Shown: piece by piece, positions 45,883 through 55,208 of the stretch
How the letters are laid out: every line of letters begins with the position of its first letter
Position numbering within the stretch: position 1 is the stretch's first letter
NCBI RefSeq assembly: GCF_009604375.1
Contig: NZ_WEGH01000001.1
Coordinates: forward strand, 186,001-250,000
Reading direction: 5' to 3'
Length of the DNA: 64,000 nucleotides
Source: Actinomadura macrotermitis
GTDB taxonomy: Bacteria; Actinomycetota; Actinomycetes; Streptosporangiales; Streptosporangiaceae
Notes under the pieces: generated by a model
What the model saw: the letters and a program-made list of their open reading frames with translations, nothing else
Told to the model about the DNA's origin: nothing
Databases searched by the model: none
Translations under genes and position numbers: made by a program

Positions 45883-47127
45883 TCAGCCGCCGCTGCGCAG
45901 CAGATCGGTGGTGAGGCTGTTGAGCTCGACGGCGCCGTCCTCACCGACGACGACCGTGCCGCCGAGGTTGGCCATGCGGCCGTCCAGCACGCAGTTGGGC
46001 TCGAAGGCGAAGGCCATCCCGGGGGCGAGCGGCAGGTCGCTGCCGATGGTGGGGACCTCGATGATCAGGCCGTACTCCGCCGCCTCCGGCAGCTCGCGCA
46101 GGCCGCCGCCGAAGCCGCAGACGGTCCCGTACGGGTCGAGGCCGTGCACCAGCGGGTGCACGTTCCAGCCGCCGGCCTCCTCCAGCGGCCGCCTCATCGC
46201 CTCGGCGACCTGGCCGAAGGTCGCGCCGGGCCGCAGCGTGGCCAGGCCCGCCTCGTAGGAGGCGCGCGCGACCTTGGCGGCCTGCGCCACGCCCGGGTGC
46301 GGCTCGCCGACCGCGATCGCGACCTGGTGCTGGGACTCGCGCATCCCGTAGGAGCAGAAGACCTCGGCCATGATGACGTCGCCGTCGTCGATGACGCGGG
46401 GCGCCTGCGGCCGGTAGGACCACGCCGGCGGCCCCCAGCACGCGAAGCCGGGGCCGGACTGGATGAGCATGCCGGGCGCGGCGGCGCCGAGCCGGAACCC
46501 GGCGGCCATCCCGGCGGCGTAGACGTCGGCCTCGGTGACGCCGGGCCGGGCCGCCTCCAGCATCGCCTGCGCCATCGCCTCGCCGATGCCCGCGGTGTGG
46601 GCGAGCACGGCCAACTCCTCCTCGGACTGGACGAGGGTGCGCAGCAGGAAGCTCAGCCAGACGGGCTTGAAGGTGGCCTGCGGGAGCTGCTCCAGCACGG
46701 TCGTCCACAGCCCGTAGGGCATGATCGGGTTGAAGTGGAACGGCGGGTAGGGCTCCAGGCCGATGACGCCGATCGCCGCGCGCTCCAGGCCGTGCTCCTT
46801 CAGCACCTGCACCACGCCGGGCGCGTGCTTGGCGACGCGCATGTTGCGCGGCTCGGTCCAGCACGCCTCGCCGCGCCGCCGCGCCTCGATGTGGTCGGCG
46901 ACGTGCATCGGCGACCAGACCAGCGAGACGGGGTCGGCGTCGCGCGGGAACACCACGATCGAGCCGGGGCGCTCGTTGGTGAAGTAGACGTCGGGGGCGA
47001 ACGGCGCCGGGCCGCTCGACTCGTGCTCGCCGTACACCACGAGCGCCTCGACGCCCTCGGCGTCCATCAGCTCGCGCGCCAGCGCCCAGCGCCGGTCCCG
47101 TTCGGCCAGGGAGTAGGTCGGGATCAT
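45883..47127 (-). CDS. M24-fold peptidase-like protein with missing metal ligands
   Basis: 414 residues. N-terminal creatinase-N-like domain (about 1-160), then the pita-bread M24 domain (about 175-405: VQSEEELAVLAHTAGIGEAMAQAMLEAARPG, HPGVAQAAKVARASYEAGLATLRPG, LAPGMAFAFEPNCV). Ligand positions differ from Xaa-Pro peptidases: the two Asp of GDLVxxDxG...D are replaced (DVIMAEVFCSYG and RESQHQVAI), and the last Glu is Gly in ANLGGTVVVGEDG; only the His region (NVHPLVHGLDP) and the FEP Glu are kept. A metal-free enzyme like creatinase, or a binding protein, is more likely than a dipeptidase. GGAAGGAGC precedes the ATG, and it is divergent from the LuxR-family gene. Confidence 0.85.
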   Translation of the reverse strand: MIPTYSLAERDRRWALARELMDAEGVEALVVYGEHESSGPAPFAPDVYFTNERPGSIVVFPRDADPVSLVWSPMHVADHIEARRRGEACWTEPRNMRVAKHAPGVVQVLKEHGLERAAIGVIGLEPYPPFHFNPIMPYGLWTTVLEQLPQATFKPVWLSFLLRTLVQSEEELAVLAHTAGIGEAMAQAMLEAARPGVTEADVYAAGMAAGFRLGAAAPGMLIQSGPGFACWGPPAWSYRPQAPRVIDDGDVIMAEVFCSYGMRESQHQVAIAVGEPHPGVAQAAKVARASYEAGLATLRPGATFGQVAEAMRRPLEEAGGWNVHPLVHGLDPYGTVCGFGGGLRELPEAAEYGLIIEVPTIGSDLPLAPGMAFAFEPNCVLDGRMANLGGTVVVGEDGAVELNSLTTDLLRSGG

Positions 47128-47183
47128 GTCGGGCTCCTTCCGTGAGTGGTCCCGACGCTAGAAGCGGGCGGCGCGCGGGGAAT

Positions 47184-47197
47184 CGGTCACGTGACCG
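47184..47197. promoter_or_regulatory. 14-bp palindrome in the divergent M24/LuxR region
   Basis: CGGTCACGTGACCG is a perfect palindrome between the two divergent starts (47127 and 47243). It is a candidate operator for the adjacent LAL regulator; no binding evidence exists in the sequence itself. Confidence 0.5.
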
Positions 47198-47242
47198 GGC
47201 CGTACGCCGCCAAGATCGCCCGGCTTAGGTACGTTTGGCCGC

Positions 47243-50002
47243 ATGCTTCATGGGCGGGCGGCCGAGCGGGCCCTCATCGACCGGATGCTGGCCGCCGCCC
47301 GGGACGGCCGGAGCGGCGCGCTGGTGCTGCGCGGCCCGGCCGGGATCGGCAAGTCCGCGCTGCTCGGCCACGCGGCGGAGGCCGCGGCGGGGTTCCAGGT
47401 GGTCCGCGCCGAGGGCGTGGAGTTCGAGGCCGAGCTGCCCTTCGCCGGGCTGCACCTGCTGCTCTCCCCCGTCCTGGACCGGATCGACCGGCTGCCCGCG
47501 CCGCAGGCCGAGGCGCTGCGCGGCGCCTTCGGCCTGACGGCCGCGGCGGCCGGCGACCGCTTCCTGGTCGGCCTGGCCGTCCTGTCGCTGCTCGCCGAGC
47601 TGGCCGAGGACGGCCCGCTGCTCTGCCTGGTCGACGACGCCCAGTGGTTCGACCGGTCCTCGGCCGAGGCGCTCGGCTTCGCGGCGCGCCGGCTGAACCG
47701 CGAGGGCGTGCTGCTGCTGTTCGGCGTCCGTGACGCCGGCGGCCCGCACGGCCCCGCCGGTCTCGCCGGCCTGCCCGCGCACCGGCTGGACGGCCTGGAC
47801 GCCCCGGCCGCCGCGGCGCTGCTGGACGAGCGGACGCCCGGCCTGGCACCGCGCGTCCGGGCCCGCATCCTGGCCGAGACCGAGGGCAACCCGCTGGCGC
47901 TCATCGAGCTGCCGCTGGCGCTGTCCGCCGAGCAGCGGGCCGGCGAGCTGCTGCCGCTCTCCTACAACCTCGGGCCGCTGCCGCTGACCGAGCGGGTCCG
48001 CACCGCGTTCGGCGCGCAGGCGGCCCGGCTGGGCGAGCCGGCCGCCGCGCTGCTCCTGGTCGCCGCCGTGGAGGAGACCGGCGACCTGTCCACCGTCCTC
48101 GCCGCCGCGGCCCTCCTGGGGGCGGGGCCGGCCGAGCTGGAGGAGGCCGAGCGGCCGGGGCTGCTCGTGGTGGGCGACGCGGCGGTGTCCTTCAAGCATC
48201 CGCTGGCCCGCGCCGCGGTGCTGCAGGGCGCGCCGCTCACCCGGCGGCTCGCCGCGCACCGGGCGCTGGCCGAGGCACTGGCCGGGTCGGGCCTGCCGGA
48301 CGCCGGGGACCGGGCGGCCTGGCACCGGGCCGCCGCCGCGACCGGCCCGGACGAGGCCGTCGCGGCGGCGCTGGAGGCCACCGCCCGCCGGGCCGCCACC
48401 CGGACCGGGCACGCCGCGCAGGCGGCGGCGCTGGAGCGGGCCGCCGAGCTGACCCCCGATCCGGGAGAGCGGGCCCGGCGGCTGGCCGGCGCCGCCGAGG
48501 CCGCCGTCGCCGCCGGCGACCTGCACCGGGCCTCCGCCATCGCGCGCCGCGCGTCGGCCGGCCCGGCGGACGCGCCGCTGCGGGCCCGGCTCACCCAGGT
48601 GCGGGCGGCGGTGGAGTTCGAGTTCGGCTCACCGCGCACGGCGGCCCGGCTGCTGCTGGACGGCGCGGCCGAGGCGTCCGGCCCGGCGGTGGTGCCGATG
48701 CTGGCCGAGGCCGTCCGCAACGGCTACTTCAGCGGCGACGCGGATCTCGCCGGGCAGGCCGCCGACCGGCTGCTCGCCGCGGCGGGCGCGTCGCCGTTCG
48801 CCACCGGGCTGGCGGGCCTCGCCCGGCTGATGACCGGCGACGCGGCCCGCGCCGTCCCCGCGATGCGGGCGATGACCGCGTTCGCCCTCGGCCCGCCGCG
48901 CCCCGCGCTCGGCGTCGGCGAGCGGCTGATCGCCGGCGCGATGGGCCTGATCACCGGCGACGACGACGCGGCGCGCGAGATGTTCCTGGCGCTGGTGGCC
49001 GACGCCCGCGAGCGGTCGCTGATCGGCTGGCTGCCGATCGCCCTGGAGCACCTGGCCCTCGCCGAGTTCTTCGGCGGCCGGGTCCGCGACGCCCACGTCC
49101 ACGCCGAGGAGGGCCTGGTGCTCGCCGACAGCACCGGGCAGGCCCACCGGATGGACCATCTGCGCTGCGTCCTCGCCTGGGCCGCCGCCCTCACCGGCGA
49201 CGAGGCGCGGTGCCGGGGGCTGGCCGAGGCGGCGATCGGCCCGGCGCTGGACCGGCACGCCGTCCGCACCGCCGCCTGGGGCACCATGGCCCTCGGCCTG
49301 CTCGACGTCGGCCTCGGCCGGTACGAGCAGGCCCTGGCGCGGCTGGAGACCGCCGCCGCGGGCCCCCTGACCGCGCACTACGCCGTCACCTACTTCGCCC
49401 CCGACCAGGTCGAGGCCGCGGTCAGGACCGGCCGCCCCGATCGCGCCGCCCGGCCGCTCGGACGCTTCCGCGACTGGGCGGCCGTGGCGGGGCAGCCCTG
49501 GGCCGAGGCCGTCGCGCACCGCTGCGCCGCCCTGCTCGCCACCGGCGGGACGGCCGAGGAGCACTACGCCGAGGCCGTCCGGCTGCACCTGAAGGGCGGC
49601 CGCCCCTTCGAGCGCGCCCGCACCGACCTGCTGTACGGCGAATGGCTGCGCCGGGCCCAGCGCAAGGCCGACGCCCGCGCCCGGCTCCGGCCCGCCCTGG
49701 AGACCTTCGAGCGGCTCGGCGCCCGGCCGTGGGCCGAGCGCGCCGCCGCCGAGCTGCGGGCCACCGGCGCCCCCGGCCCGGCGGCGCCCGGCCGGTCCCG
49801 GCTCGACCGGCTCACCCCGCAGGAGCTCCAGGTGGTCCGGCTCGCCGCGCAGGGCCTGTCCAACCGCGACATCGCCGGTCAGCTGTTCCTCAGCGCCCGC
49901 ACGGTCGGCTACCACCTGTACAAGGCCTATCCCAAGCTGGGCGTGGCCGGGCGCGGCGAGCTCGCCGCGCTGCTCGGCGCGGAGGAGGCGCCGGGCCGGT
50001 GA
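47243..50002 (+). CDS. LAL-family LuxR regulator with AAA ATPase domain
   Basis: 919 residues. The N-terminal AAA domain has Walker A RGPAGIGKSALL (30-41) and Walker B-like PLLCLVDDAQWFD near 128-140. The middle (about 350-800) is helical TPR-like repeat. The C-terminal HTH is of the LuxR type: LDRLTPQELQVVRLAAQGLSNRDIAGQLFLSARTVGYHLYKAYPKLGV (about 853-900). The protein is the normal size for large ATP-binding LuxR regulators. It is divergent from the M24-fold gene, which is its obvious candidate target, and convergent with the DHFR-family gene, with 3 bp between stops. Confidence 0.92.
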   Translation: MLHGRAAERALIDRMLAAARDGRSGALVLRGPAGIGKSALLGHAAEAAAGFQVVRAEGVEFEAELPFAGLHLLLSPVLDRIDRLPAPQAEALRGAFGLTAAAAGDRFLVGLAVLSLLAELAEDGPLLCLVDDAQWFDRSSAEALGFAARRLNREGVLLLFGVRDAGGPHGPAGLAGLPAHRLDGLDAPAAAALLDERTPGLAPRVRARILAETEGNPLALIELPLALSAEQRAGELLPLSYNLGPLPLTERVRTAFGAQAARLGEPAAALLLVAAVEETGDLSTVLAAAALLGAGPAELEEAERPGLLVVGDAAVSFKHPLARAAVLQGAPLTRRLAAHRALAEALAGSGLPDAGDRAAWHRAAAATGPDEAVAAALEATARRAATRTGHAAQAAALERAAELTPDPGERARRLAGAAEAAVAAGDLHRASAIARRASAGPADAPLRARLTQVRAAVEFEFGSPRTAARLLLDGAAEASGPAVVPMLAEAVRNGYFSGDADLAGQAADRLLAAAGASPFATGLAGLARLMTGDAARAVPAMRAMTAFALGPPRPALGVGERLIAGAMGLITGDDDAAREMFLALVADARERSLIGWLPIALEHLALAEFFGGRVRDAHVHAEEGLVLADSTGQAHRMDHLRCVLAWAAALTGDEARCRGLAEAAIGPALDRHAVRTAAWGTMALGLLDVGLGRYEQALARLETAAAGPLTAHYAVTYFAPDQVEAAVRTGRPDRAARPLGRFRDWAAVAGQPWAEAVAHRCAALLATGGTAEEHYAEAVRLHLKGGRPFERARTDLLYGEWLRRAQRKADARARLRPALETFERLGARPWAERAAAELRATGAPGPAAPGRSRLDRLTPQELQVVRLAAQGLSNRDIAGQLFLSARTVGYHLYKAYPKLGVAGRGELAALLGAEEAPGR

Positions 50003-50005
50003 GCG

Positions 50006-50551
50006 TCAGCGCACGACGCGCAGCCGCAGGGCGGTCGCGTGCGGCGTCTCCGACAGGGCGACGCGTTCGAGCCTGACGGTGCTCCCGCCGGGCTCGTCGA
50101 ACAGGCGGACGCCGTCGCCGAGCATGACCGGCGCGACGCACACGAAGACCTCGTCGAGCACCCCGGCCCCGATGCACTGCCGGGCGACGTCGGCGCCGAT
50201 GATGTTGACGTACCTGCCGCCCGCGGCCTCCTTGGACGCCTTGACCGCCTCGTCCAGGTCGTTGACGAAGGTGACGCCCGGGACGGGTTCGTCGGGGGTG
50301 CGGTGGGTCAGCACGAACTGCGGCCCCTCCCAGCCGCCGCCGAACGCCTTGCCCTCCTTGTCGGGATCGCCCCGGTGCGGGTCGTCGCCGCGCAGGCTGC
50401 GGTTGCCGATGAGCAGCGCGCCGATCTCACCGATCAGCCCGTCCACGGCGGGGTCGGGCCCCAGGTACGGGGTCAGCCAGGACATGTCGCCGCCCGGGCC
50501 GGCGATGAACCCGTCCAGTGACATGGTGGCCGAGTACAGCATCCTGCTCAT
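50006..50551 (-). CDS. Dihydrofolate reductase-family protein (RibD C-terminal domain)
   Basis: 181 residues from ATG 50551, which has GGAGACGG upstream; the longer frame to 50617 adds an unsupported Arg-rich start. The fold signs are MLYSATMSLDGFIAGPGGDMSW, LLIGNRSLRGDDPHRGD, PQFVLTHRTPD, VNIIGADVARQCIGAGVLDEV and PVMLGDGVRLFD. The family binds NADPH, with many unknown substrates. It is a relative of the decayed fragment at 26.1 kb. Confidence 0.9.
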   Translation of the reverse strand: MSRMLYSATMSLDGFIAGPGGDMSWLTPYLGPDPAVDGLIGEIGALLIGNRSLRGDDPHRGDPDKEGKAFGGGWEGPQFVLTHRTPDEPVPGVTFVNDLDEAVKASKEAAGGRYVNIIGADVARQCIGAGVLDEVFVCVAPVMLGDGVRLFDEPGGSTVRLERVALSETPHATALRLRVVR

Positions 50552-50658
50552 GGGCCGTCTCCGTTCGGTCGGTCTTCGTCGTCCTGGATGCGGACGGCCG
50601 GGCGCGCGGAAACTCATCGGTGTCCGGTCCGGTCCGGGGTTTCGGTAGCGTCGGGGAC

Positions 50659-51510
50659 ATGCGGCTTCATGTGGGATGCGCGATGTGGACGCTCGCGCCC
50701 TGGCAGGGGCGTTTCCTGCCGCACCCGCTCCCGCCCAAGGAGCGGCTGCGAGCGTACGCGTCCTGGTGCAACGCGGTCGAGGGCAACACGACGTTCTACG
50801 CGACGCCGACGCGCGACACGGTGGAGACCTGGGCCGGGCAGACCGATCCCGGCTTCCGGTTCATCCCCAAGCTGCCGAAGACGATCACGCACGAGCGGCG
50901 GCTCGGCGACGTCGAGGAGGAGCTGCGCGCGTTCCTGGCCGCGATCGAGCCGCTCGGGCCGCGCGCCCACACGCTCTGGGTACAGCTGCCGGCGGCGTTC
51001 GCACCGGCGGACCTCGGGGCCCTCGCGGCGTTCCTGCGCCGCCTGCCGGGCTCGTACCGGTACGGCGTGGAGGTCCGGCACCGGGCGTTCTTCGAGGACG
51101 CGCGCGCCGCACGGCTGCTGGAGCAGGTGCTCGCCGGCGCCGGCGCGGAGTGGATCCCGTTCGACACCGTCACGCTGTTCCAGAGCCTCCCGACCAGCGA
51201 CGCCGAGCGCGACGCGTGGCTGAAGAAGCCGCGGGTGCCGCGCCGGTCGCGGGCCCTCACCGACCGGCCGGTCGTCCGCTACCTCGGGCGCGACGACGTG
51301 GACCGCACCGTCGAAGGATGGCGGTTCTGGGTGGACACCGTCGCCGCGTGGCTGCGCGAGGGCCGCTCGCCGACGGTGTTCGTGCACACGCCCGACAACG
51401 CCGAGGCGCTGCCGCTGGCGCGCCGCTTCCACGACGACGTGCGGGCCGTCCTGCCCAGGGTCGAGCCGCTGCCCGAGCCCGTCCCGGCCGAACCGCCGGC
51501 CCTGTTCTGA
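50659..51510 (+). CDS. DUF72 protein
   Basis: 283 residues from ATG 50659. DUF72 TIM-barrel-like pattern: LHVGCAMWTLAPWQGRFLP, YASWCNAVEGNTTFYATPTRDTVETWA, FRFIPKLPKTITHERRL, TLWVQLPAAFAPADL, YGVEVRHRAFFED, and near the end VFVHTPDNAEALPLARRFHDDV. The GNTTFYA and FKxPKxITH elements are the family signature. Function is unproven. It is transcribed alone, divergent from the DHFR-family gene and convergent with the next gene. Confidence 0.92.
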   Translation: MRLHVGCAMWTLAPWQGRFLPHPLPPKERLRAYASWCNAVEGNTTFYATPTRDTVETWAGQTDPGFRFIPKLPKTITHERRLGDVEEELRAFLAAIEPLGPRAHTLWVQLPAAFAPADLGALAAFLRRLPGSYRYGVEVRHRAFFEDARAARLLEQVLAGAGAEWIPFDTVTLFQSLPTSDAERDAWLKKPRVPRRSRALTDRPVVRYLGRDDVDRTVEGWRFWVDTVAAWLREGRSPTVFVHTPDNAEALPLARRFHDDVRAVLPRVEPLPEPVPAEPPALF

Positions 51511-51520
51511 GCGGTCCGCC

Positions 51521-52519
51521 CTACCCGCCGGAGACCTCGCGGCCCGCGCGCAGGGCGGTGGCGATGCTGTCGCGCAGGGCCGACTCGGCGTGGCGGGCGT
51601 CGGCGGTCAGCCGCTCGATCTGCTCGCGGGCCAGGTCGTCGCGGACCGTCTCGGCCAGCAGGTCCCGGTAGCGGGCGTTCTGCTCGGGCAGCCGCTGCAG
51701 GACCTGCCACTCGTGGTAGGCGTCGCCGGCCTCCTTCACGCGGCGGGCGTAGTCCTCCAGCGCCTCGACGCGCTCGGTGACCGAGCGGACCGACAGCTCC
51801 AGCGCGCTGCGCTGGGGTTCCAGCAGGGCGCGGACGGCGGGGCTCAGCCGCTGGGGTTCCTGGGCGCGGTACTCGCGGCGCAGCCGGGTGTGCTCGGCCA
51901 GCGCGCGCGCTATCGCCCATTCCTGCCGGGGCAGCTCCACGTTGTTGCCGACGTCGTCGAGCAGCCCGGCGCGGTGGGCCTCGGAGCCGAGGACGGCGTC
52001 GACGGCGCGCTGGGCGCGGGCCAGCAGCCGGGCGGCGGGCCGGTCGAAGTCGGCGGGCAGCAGGTAGCGGCCGTGCAGCTCGCGGGCGGCGCGGGCGGCG
52101 GCGGGCTCGCGGACGTGCTGCAGCGCGCCGGCGGCCCAGCCGGTGAAGCTGACGGCGGCGAGCGCGGCGGCGGCCTCGCCCTGCCCGAGCATCAGCAGCA
52201 CGACCTGCACCGCCGGGGTGAGCATCATCGCGGTCAGCGGCAGCCGCCCCCACCGCAGCACGCCGCCCACCAGGTCGTCCTCGTCGAGGGAGGCCAGGAA
52301 GAACAGGTGGAACCAGCCGCCGGGCAGCACGCCGTAGAACAGCGCGAACAGCGGGATCCACACCAGGCGCGCCGCGATGGTGCCGATCCCCGGGCGCGGG
52401 GGCGGCGGGGCGGGCCGGCTCGCGGGGGCCAGGCGCTCGGGGGCGGCGGTGAGCAGCGCCCGGTCGCGGTCGGGCAGGGCGGGGTCGAGGACGGGCCGGG
52501 GACGGCTGGCGTCGGTCAT
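51521..52519 (-). CDS. Membrane protein with C-terminal coiled region, unknown function
   Basis: 332 residues from ATG 52519, with GGGAGAG five bases upstream. Residues about 45-140 carry two or three hydrophobic segments (LVWIPLFALFYGVLPGGWFHLFFLASL; LTAMMLTPAVQVVLLMLG; AAALAAVSFTGWAAGAL). The C-terminal half is charged and helical (VRSVTERVEALEDYARRVKEAGDAYHEW; DLLAETVRDDLAREQIERLTADARHAES). I do not recognise the family. A membrane anchor plus cytoplasmic coiled coil suggests a scaffold or partner protein. Confidence 0.75.
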   Translation of the reverse strand: MTDASRPRPVLDPALPDRDRALLTAAPERLAPASRPAPPPPRPGIGTIAARLVWIPLFALFYGVLPGGWFHLFFLASLDEDDLVGGVLRWGRLPLTAMMLTPAVQVVLLMLGQGEAAAALAAVSFTGWAAGALQHVREPAAARAARELHGRYLLPADFDRPAARLLARAQRAVDAVLGSEAHRAGLLDDVGNNVELPRQEWAIARALAEHTRLRREYRAQEPQRLSPAVRALLEPQRSALELSVRSVTERVEALEDYARRVKEAGDAYHEWQVLQRLPEQNARYRDLLAETVRDDLAREQIERLTADARHAESALRDSIATALRAGREVSGG

Positions 52520-52770
52520 GGACTCTCCCACCGGGTAAGGCGATTCACCCCACGCCTCGTGCCTATCACGAGGGACCGGTCCACTCCAGGAGCCGCCTGC
52601 ATTCAGCCGGTCCGTCCGCCGGGCGTCCGCTGCGGCCCGGGTGGACCCGGCGCCGGCGATGGCGCCGCCCCGGTCGCGCGCGCTTCGGCCCGTCCGGGGT
52701 ATGAAGGATCTTCAGCGGGGATGAACCCCGGCGACGCCCACGTGCGGACCGGCCGCGCGGGAGGAGAATC

Positions 52771-54120
52771 GTGAACGCAGCGCTCGGCCTGCTGGCGGTC
52801 CTGGTACTGACCGCCGCGACCGGCTACTTCGTGGCGCAGGAGTTCGCCTACGTCACCGCGGACCGGATCGCCCTCGCCGAACAGGCCCGGCACGGCGACC
52901 GGTCGGCCGAGCGCGCGGTGCGGGTGATGGGACGCCTGTCGTTCATGCTGTCGGGCGCCCAGCTCGGCATCACCGTGACCGCGCTGGTCGTCGGCTTCAT
53001 CGCCAAGCCCGCGCTCGCCGACCTGCTGGCGCCGCTGCTGCGCGCCGCGGGGATGCCGGGCGGCGCGGTGAACGGCGTCGCGGTCGCGGCCGGCTTCGCC
53101 ATCGCCACGGTCGTGCAGATGGTGCTCGGCGAGCTGTTCCCCAAGAACCTGGCCCTCGCGCGGGCCGAGCGGCTCGCCCGCGCGCTCGCCCGCTCCACCC
53201 TGGTCTACCTGGCGCTGGCCTCGCCGCTCATCCGGATGTTCGACGCCGCCGCCAACCGGCTGCTGCGCGCCGCCGGCATCGAGCCGGTGGAGGAGCTGCA
53301 CCACGGCGCGACGCTGGAGGAGCTCGGCCACATCATCGGCGAGTCGGGTGAGGAGCTGCAGGACGGGCACGCCGACCTGCTGGAGCGGGCGCTGATGTTC
53401 TCCGAGCGCACCGCCGAGGAGGTCATGGTGCCCCGGGTGGACGTGGTGACGGTCGCCGCGACCGCGACCGCCGACACCATGGAGGAGGTCATCACCGCCA
53501 GCGGCCACACCCGCTACCCGGTGATCGGCGCCGGCGTCGACGACGTGCTCGGCACCGTCGGGCTGGAGGAGCTCATCGTGCTCAGCCCCGAGCAGGCGGC
53601 GCGCACCCCGATCGGCGACATCGCCCGGCCGCCGCTGATGCTGCCGGCCATGCTGCCGCTGCCGGACGTGGTGGCGCAGCTGCAGGCGGGCGGCGCCGCC
53701 CTCGCCTGCGTGGTGGACGAGTACGGCGGCTTCGCCGGCCTGGTCACCTGGGAGGACGTCGCCGAGGAGCTGGTCGGGGAGATCACCGACGAGAACGAGG
53801 CCGACGAGGACCTGGCGATCCGCAGCGGCGCGTGGTGGACCACCGACGCCGGGCTGCGCATGGACGAGGTCGCGCACGAGACCGGCATCGCGCTGCCCGA
53901 GGGCGACTACGAGACGGTGGCGGGGCTGCTGCTGCAGCGGCTCGGCCGGGTCGCCGAGCCCGGCGACGTGGTCGCGGTCGACCTCGAGCCGACCCGGATG
54001 GACGAGCCGCCGCGCCGCGCGGTCGTGGAGGTGCTGACGGTGCACCGGCACGTCCCGGAGCTGATCCGGATCCGCGCGGACGCGGTGGCCGGCGAGGACG
54101 AGGGGAAGGCCGGGGACTGA
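52771..54120 (+). CDS. CNNM/CorC-type transporter with CBS pair and CorC_HlyC domain
   Basis: 449 residues from GTG, with GGAGGAG upstream. The N-terminal CNNM domain (about 1-185) has three to four membrane helices and the MLGELFPKNLALARAERLA motif. Two CBS domains follow (about 200-330: MVPRVDVVTVAATATADTMEEVI...RYPVIG; LACVVDEYGGFAGLVTWEDVAEELVGEI), then the C-terminal CorC_HlyC domain (about 345-435: WWTTDAGLRMDEVAHETGIALPEGDYETVAGLLLQRLGRVAEPGD). CNNM/CorC proteins take part in magnesium or other cation efflux. It is followed at once by a second family member. Confidence 0.92.
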   Translation: MNAALGLLAVLVLTAATGYFVAQEFAYVTADRIALAEQARHGDRSAERAVRVMGRLSFMLSGAQLGITVTALVVGFIAKPALADLLAPLLRAAGMPGGAVNGVAVAAGFAIATVVQMVLGELFPKNLALARAERLARALARSTLVYLALASPLIRMFDAAANRLLRAAGIEPVEELHHGATLEELGHIIGESGEELQDGHADLLERALMFSERTAEEVMVPRVDVVTVAATATADTMEEVITASGHTRYPVIGAGVDDVLGTVGLEELIVLSPEQAARTPIGDIARPPLMLPAMLPLPDVVAQLQAGGAALACVVDEYGGFAGLVTWEDVAEELVGEITDENEADEDLAIRSGAWWTTDAGLRMDEVAHETGIALPEGDYETVAGLLLQRLGRVAEPGDVVAVDLEPTRMDEPPRRAVVEVLTVHRHVPELIRIRADAVAGEDEGKAGD

Positions 54121-55139
54121 TGGACCTGTCGGTGGGCGCGCCCCTCACGCTGCTGCTGCTCGCGGGCAACGGCTTCTTCGTCGCGGCCGAGTTCGCGCTG
54201 GTCGCGGCCAAGCGGCCGCGGCTGGAGCGGGCCGCGGCCGGCGGCTCGCGCGGCGCCGCGCAGGCGGTGGCCGGCATCCGGGAGCTGTCGCTGATGCTGG
54301 CCGGCGCGCAGCTCGGCATCACCATGTGCTCGCTCGGCCTCGGCCTGGTCTCCGAGCCGGTGTTCGCCGGGACGCTGACGCCGCCGCTGCACGCGCTCGG
54401 GCTGCCGGAGGCCGCCGCGCACGCGGTGGCGTTCGTGCTGGCGCTCGCGCTGGTGACGTTCCTGCACATGGTGCTCGGCGAGATGGCGCCGAAGTCGTGG
54501 GCGATCGTGGCCCCCGAGCGCTCGGCGACGATCCTGGCGCCGCCGTTCCGCGCCTTCGCCAAGATCGTCCGGCCGGTGCTGGCGGCGCTGAACTCGGTCA
54601 CCAACCTGCTGCTGCGCCTGATCGGGGTGCGCCCGCGCGACGCGGTGGAGGTGTCGCGCACCCCCGAGCAGCTGCACAGCCTGGCGGTCGAGTCGCGCCG
54701 GCTCGGGCTGATCGCCGAGGCGGACCTGATCATCTTGACCGCCGCGCTGGAGGCGCCGCGGGCGCCGCTGGCCGACCTGGTGATCCCGGTCGCCGACATC
54801 GTGTCGGTGCCGGCGGCCGCGACGCCGCAGCAGGTCATCGACACCGCCGTGCGCACCGGCCGGACCCGGATCATGGTGGACGGCCCGGACGCCGACGGCC
54901 GCGACCGCATGGTGCACGTCCGCGACGCCTACCTGGCGCGGGCCCGCGGCCGGGACACCGCCGCGGGCGAGCTCGCCCACCCGGTGCCGGCGGTGCCGCT
55001 GGACTCCCCCGTCGGCGCGGCGGTGACGCAGCTGCGCGCCGCGCACAGCAGCCTCGGCGTGGTGACCGGCGCGGACGGCCGCCGGGCCGGGCTGATCAGC
55101 CTGGACGACCTGCTGGCCACCCTGGTCACCCCCGCCTGA
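54120..55139 (+). CDS. Second CNNM/CBS protein, without the CorC_HlyC domain
   Basis: 339 residues. Start and the preceding stop overlap as TGATG. The CNNM domain (about 1-180, with MVLGEMAPKSWAIVAPERSA) and a degenerate CBS pair (about 200-335: VIPVADIVSVPAAATPQQVI; VPLDSPVGAAVTQLRAAHSSLGVVTGADGRRAGLISLDDLLATLV) are present, but the C-terminal CorC_HlyC domain of its neighbour is absent. The two proteins probably work as a pair, a common arrangement in actinobacteria. Confidence 0.9.
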   Translation: MDLSVGAPLTLLLLAGNGFFVAAEFALVAAKRPRLERAAAGGSRGAAQAVAGIRELSLMLAGAQLGITMCSLGLGLVSEPVFAGTLTPPLHALGLPEAAAHAVAFVLALALVTFLHMVLGEMAPKSWAIVAPERSATILAPPFRAFAKIVRPVLAALNSVTNLLLRLIGVRPRDAVEVSRTPEQLHSLAVESRRLGLIAEADLIILTAALEAPRAPLADLVIPVADIVSVPAAATPQQVIDTAVRTGRTRIMVDGPDADGRDRMVHVRDAYLARARGRDTAAGELAHPVPAVPLDSPVGAAVTQLRAAHSSLGVVTGADGRRAGLISLDDLLATLVTPA

Positions 55140-55162
55140 GCGGCACCCCCGGAAACCCGTTC

Positions 55163-55178
55163 GTCAACCTGGGTTGAC
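55163..55178. promoter_or_regulatory. Palindromic operator, upstream half of a pair
   Basis: GTCAACCTGGGTTGAC, palindromic except for one central base. Its centre is 27 bp from that of the second palindrome, so two dimers could bind with similar but not identical helical phase. Confidence 0.8.
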
Positions 55179-55189
55179 TTGGCCGCCGC

Positions 55190-55205
55190 GTCAACCTAGG
55201 TTGAC
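55190..55205. promoter_or_regulatory. Palindromic operator, downstream half of a pair
   Basis: GTCAACCTAGGTTGAC is a perfect 16-bp palindrome four bases before the ATG of the HTH gene. Binding here would cover the start site, which suits autoregulation by the small HTH protein; that link is an inference. Confidence 0.82.
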
Positions 55206-55208
55206 GTC

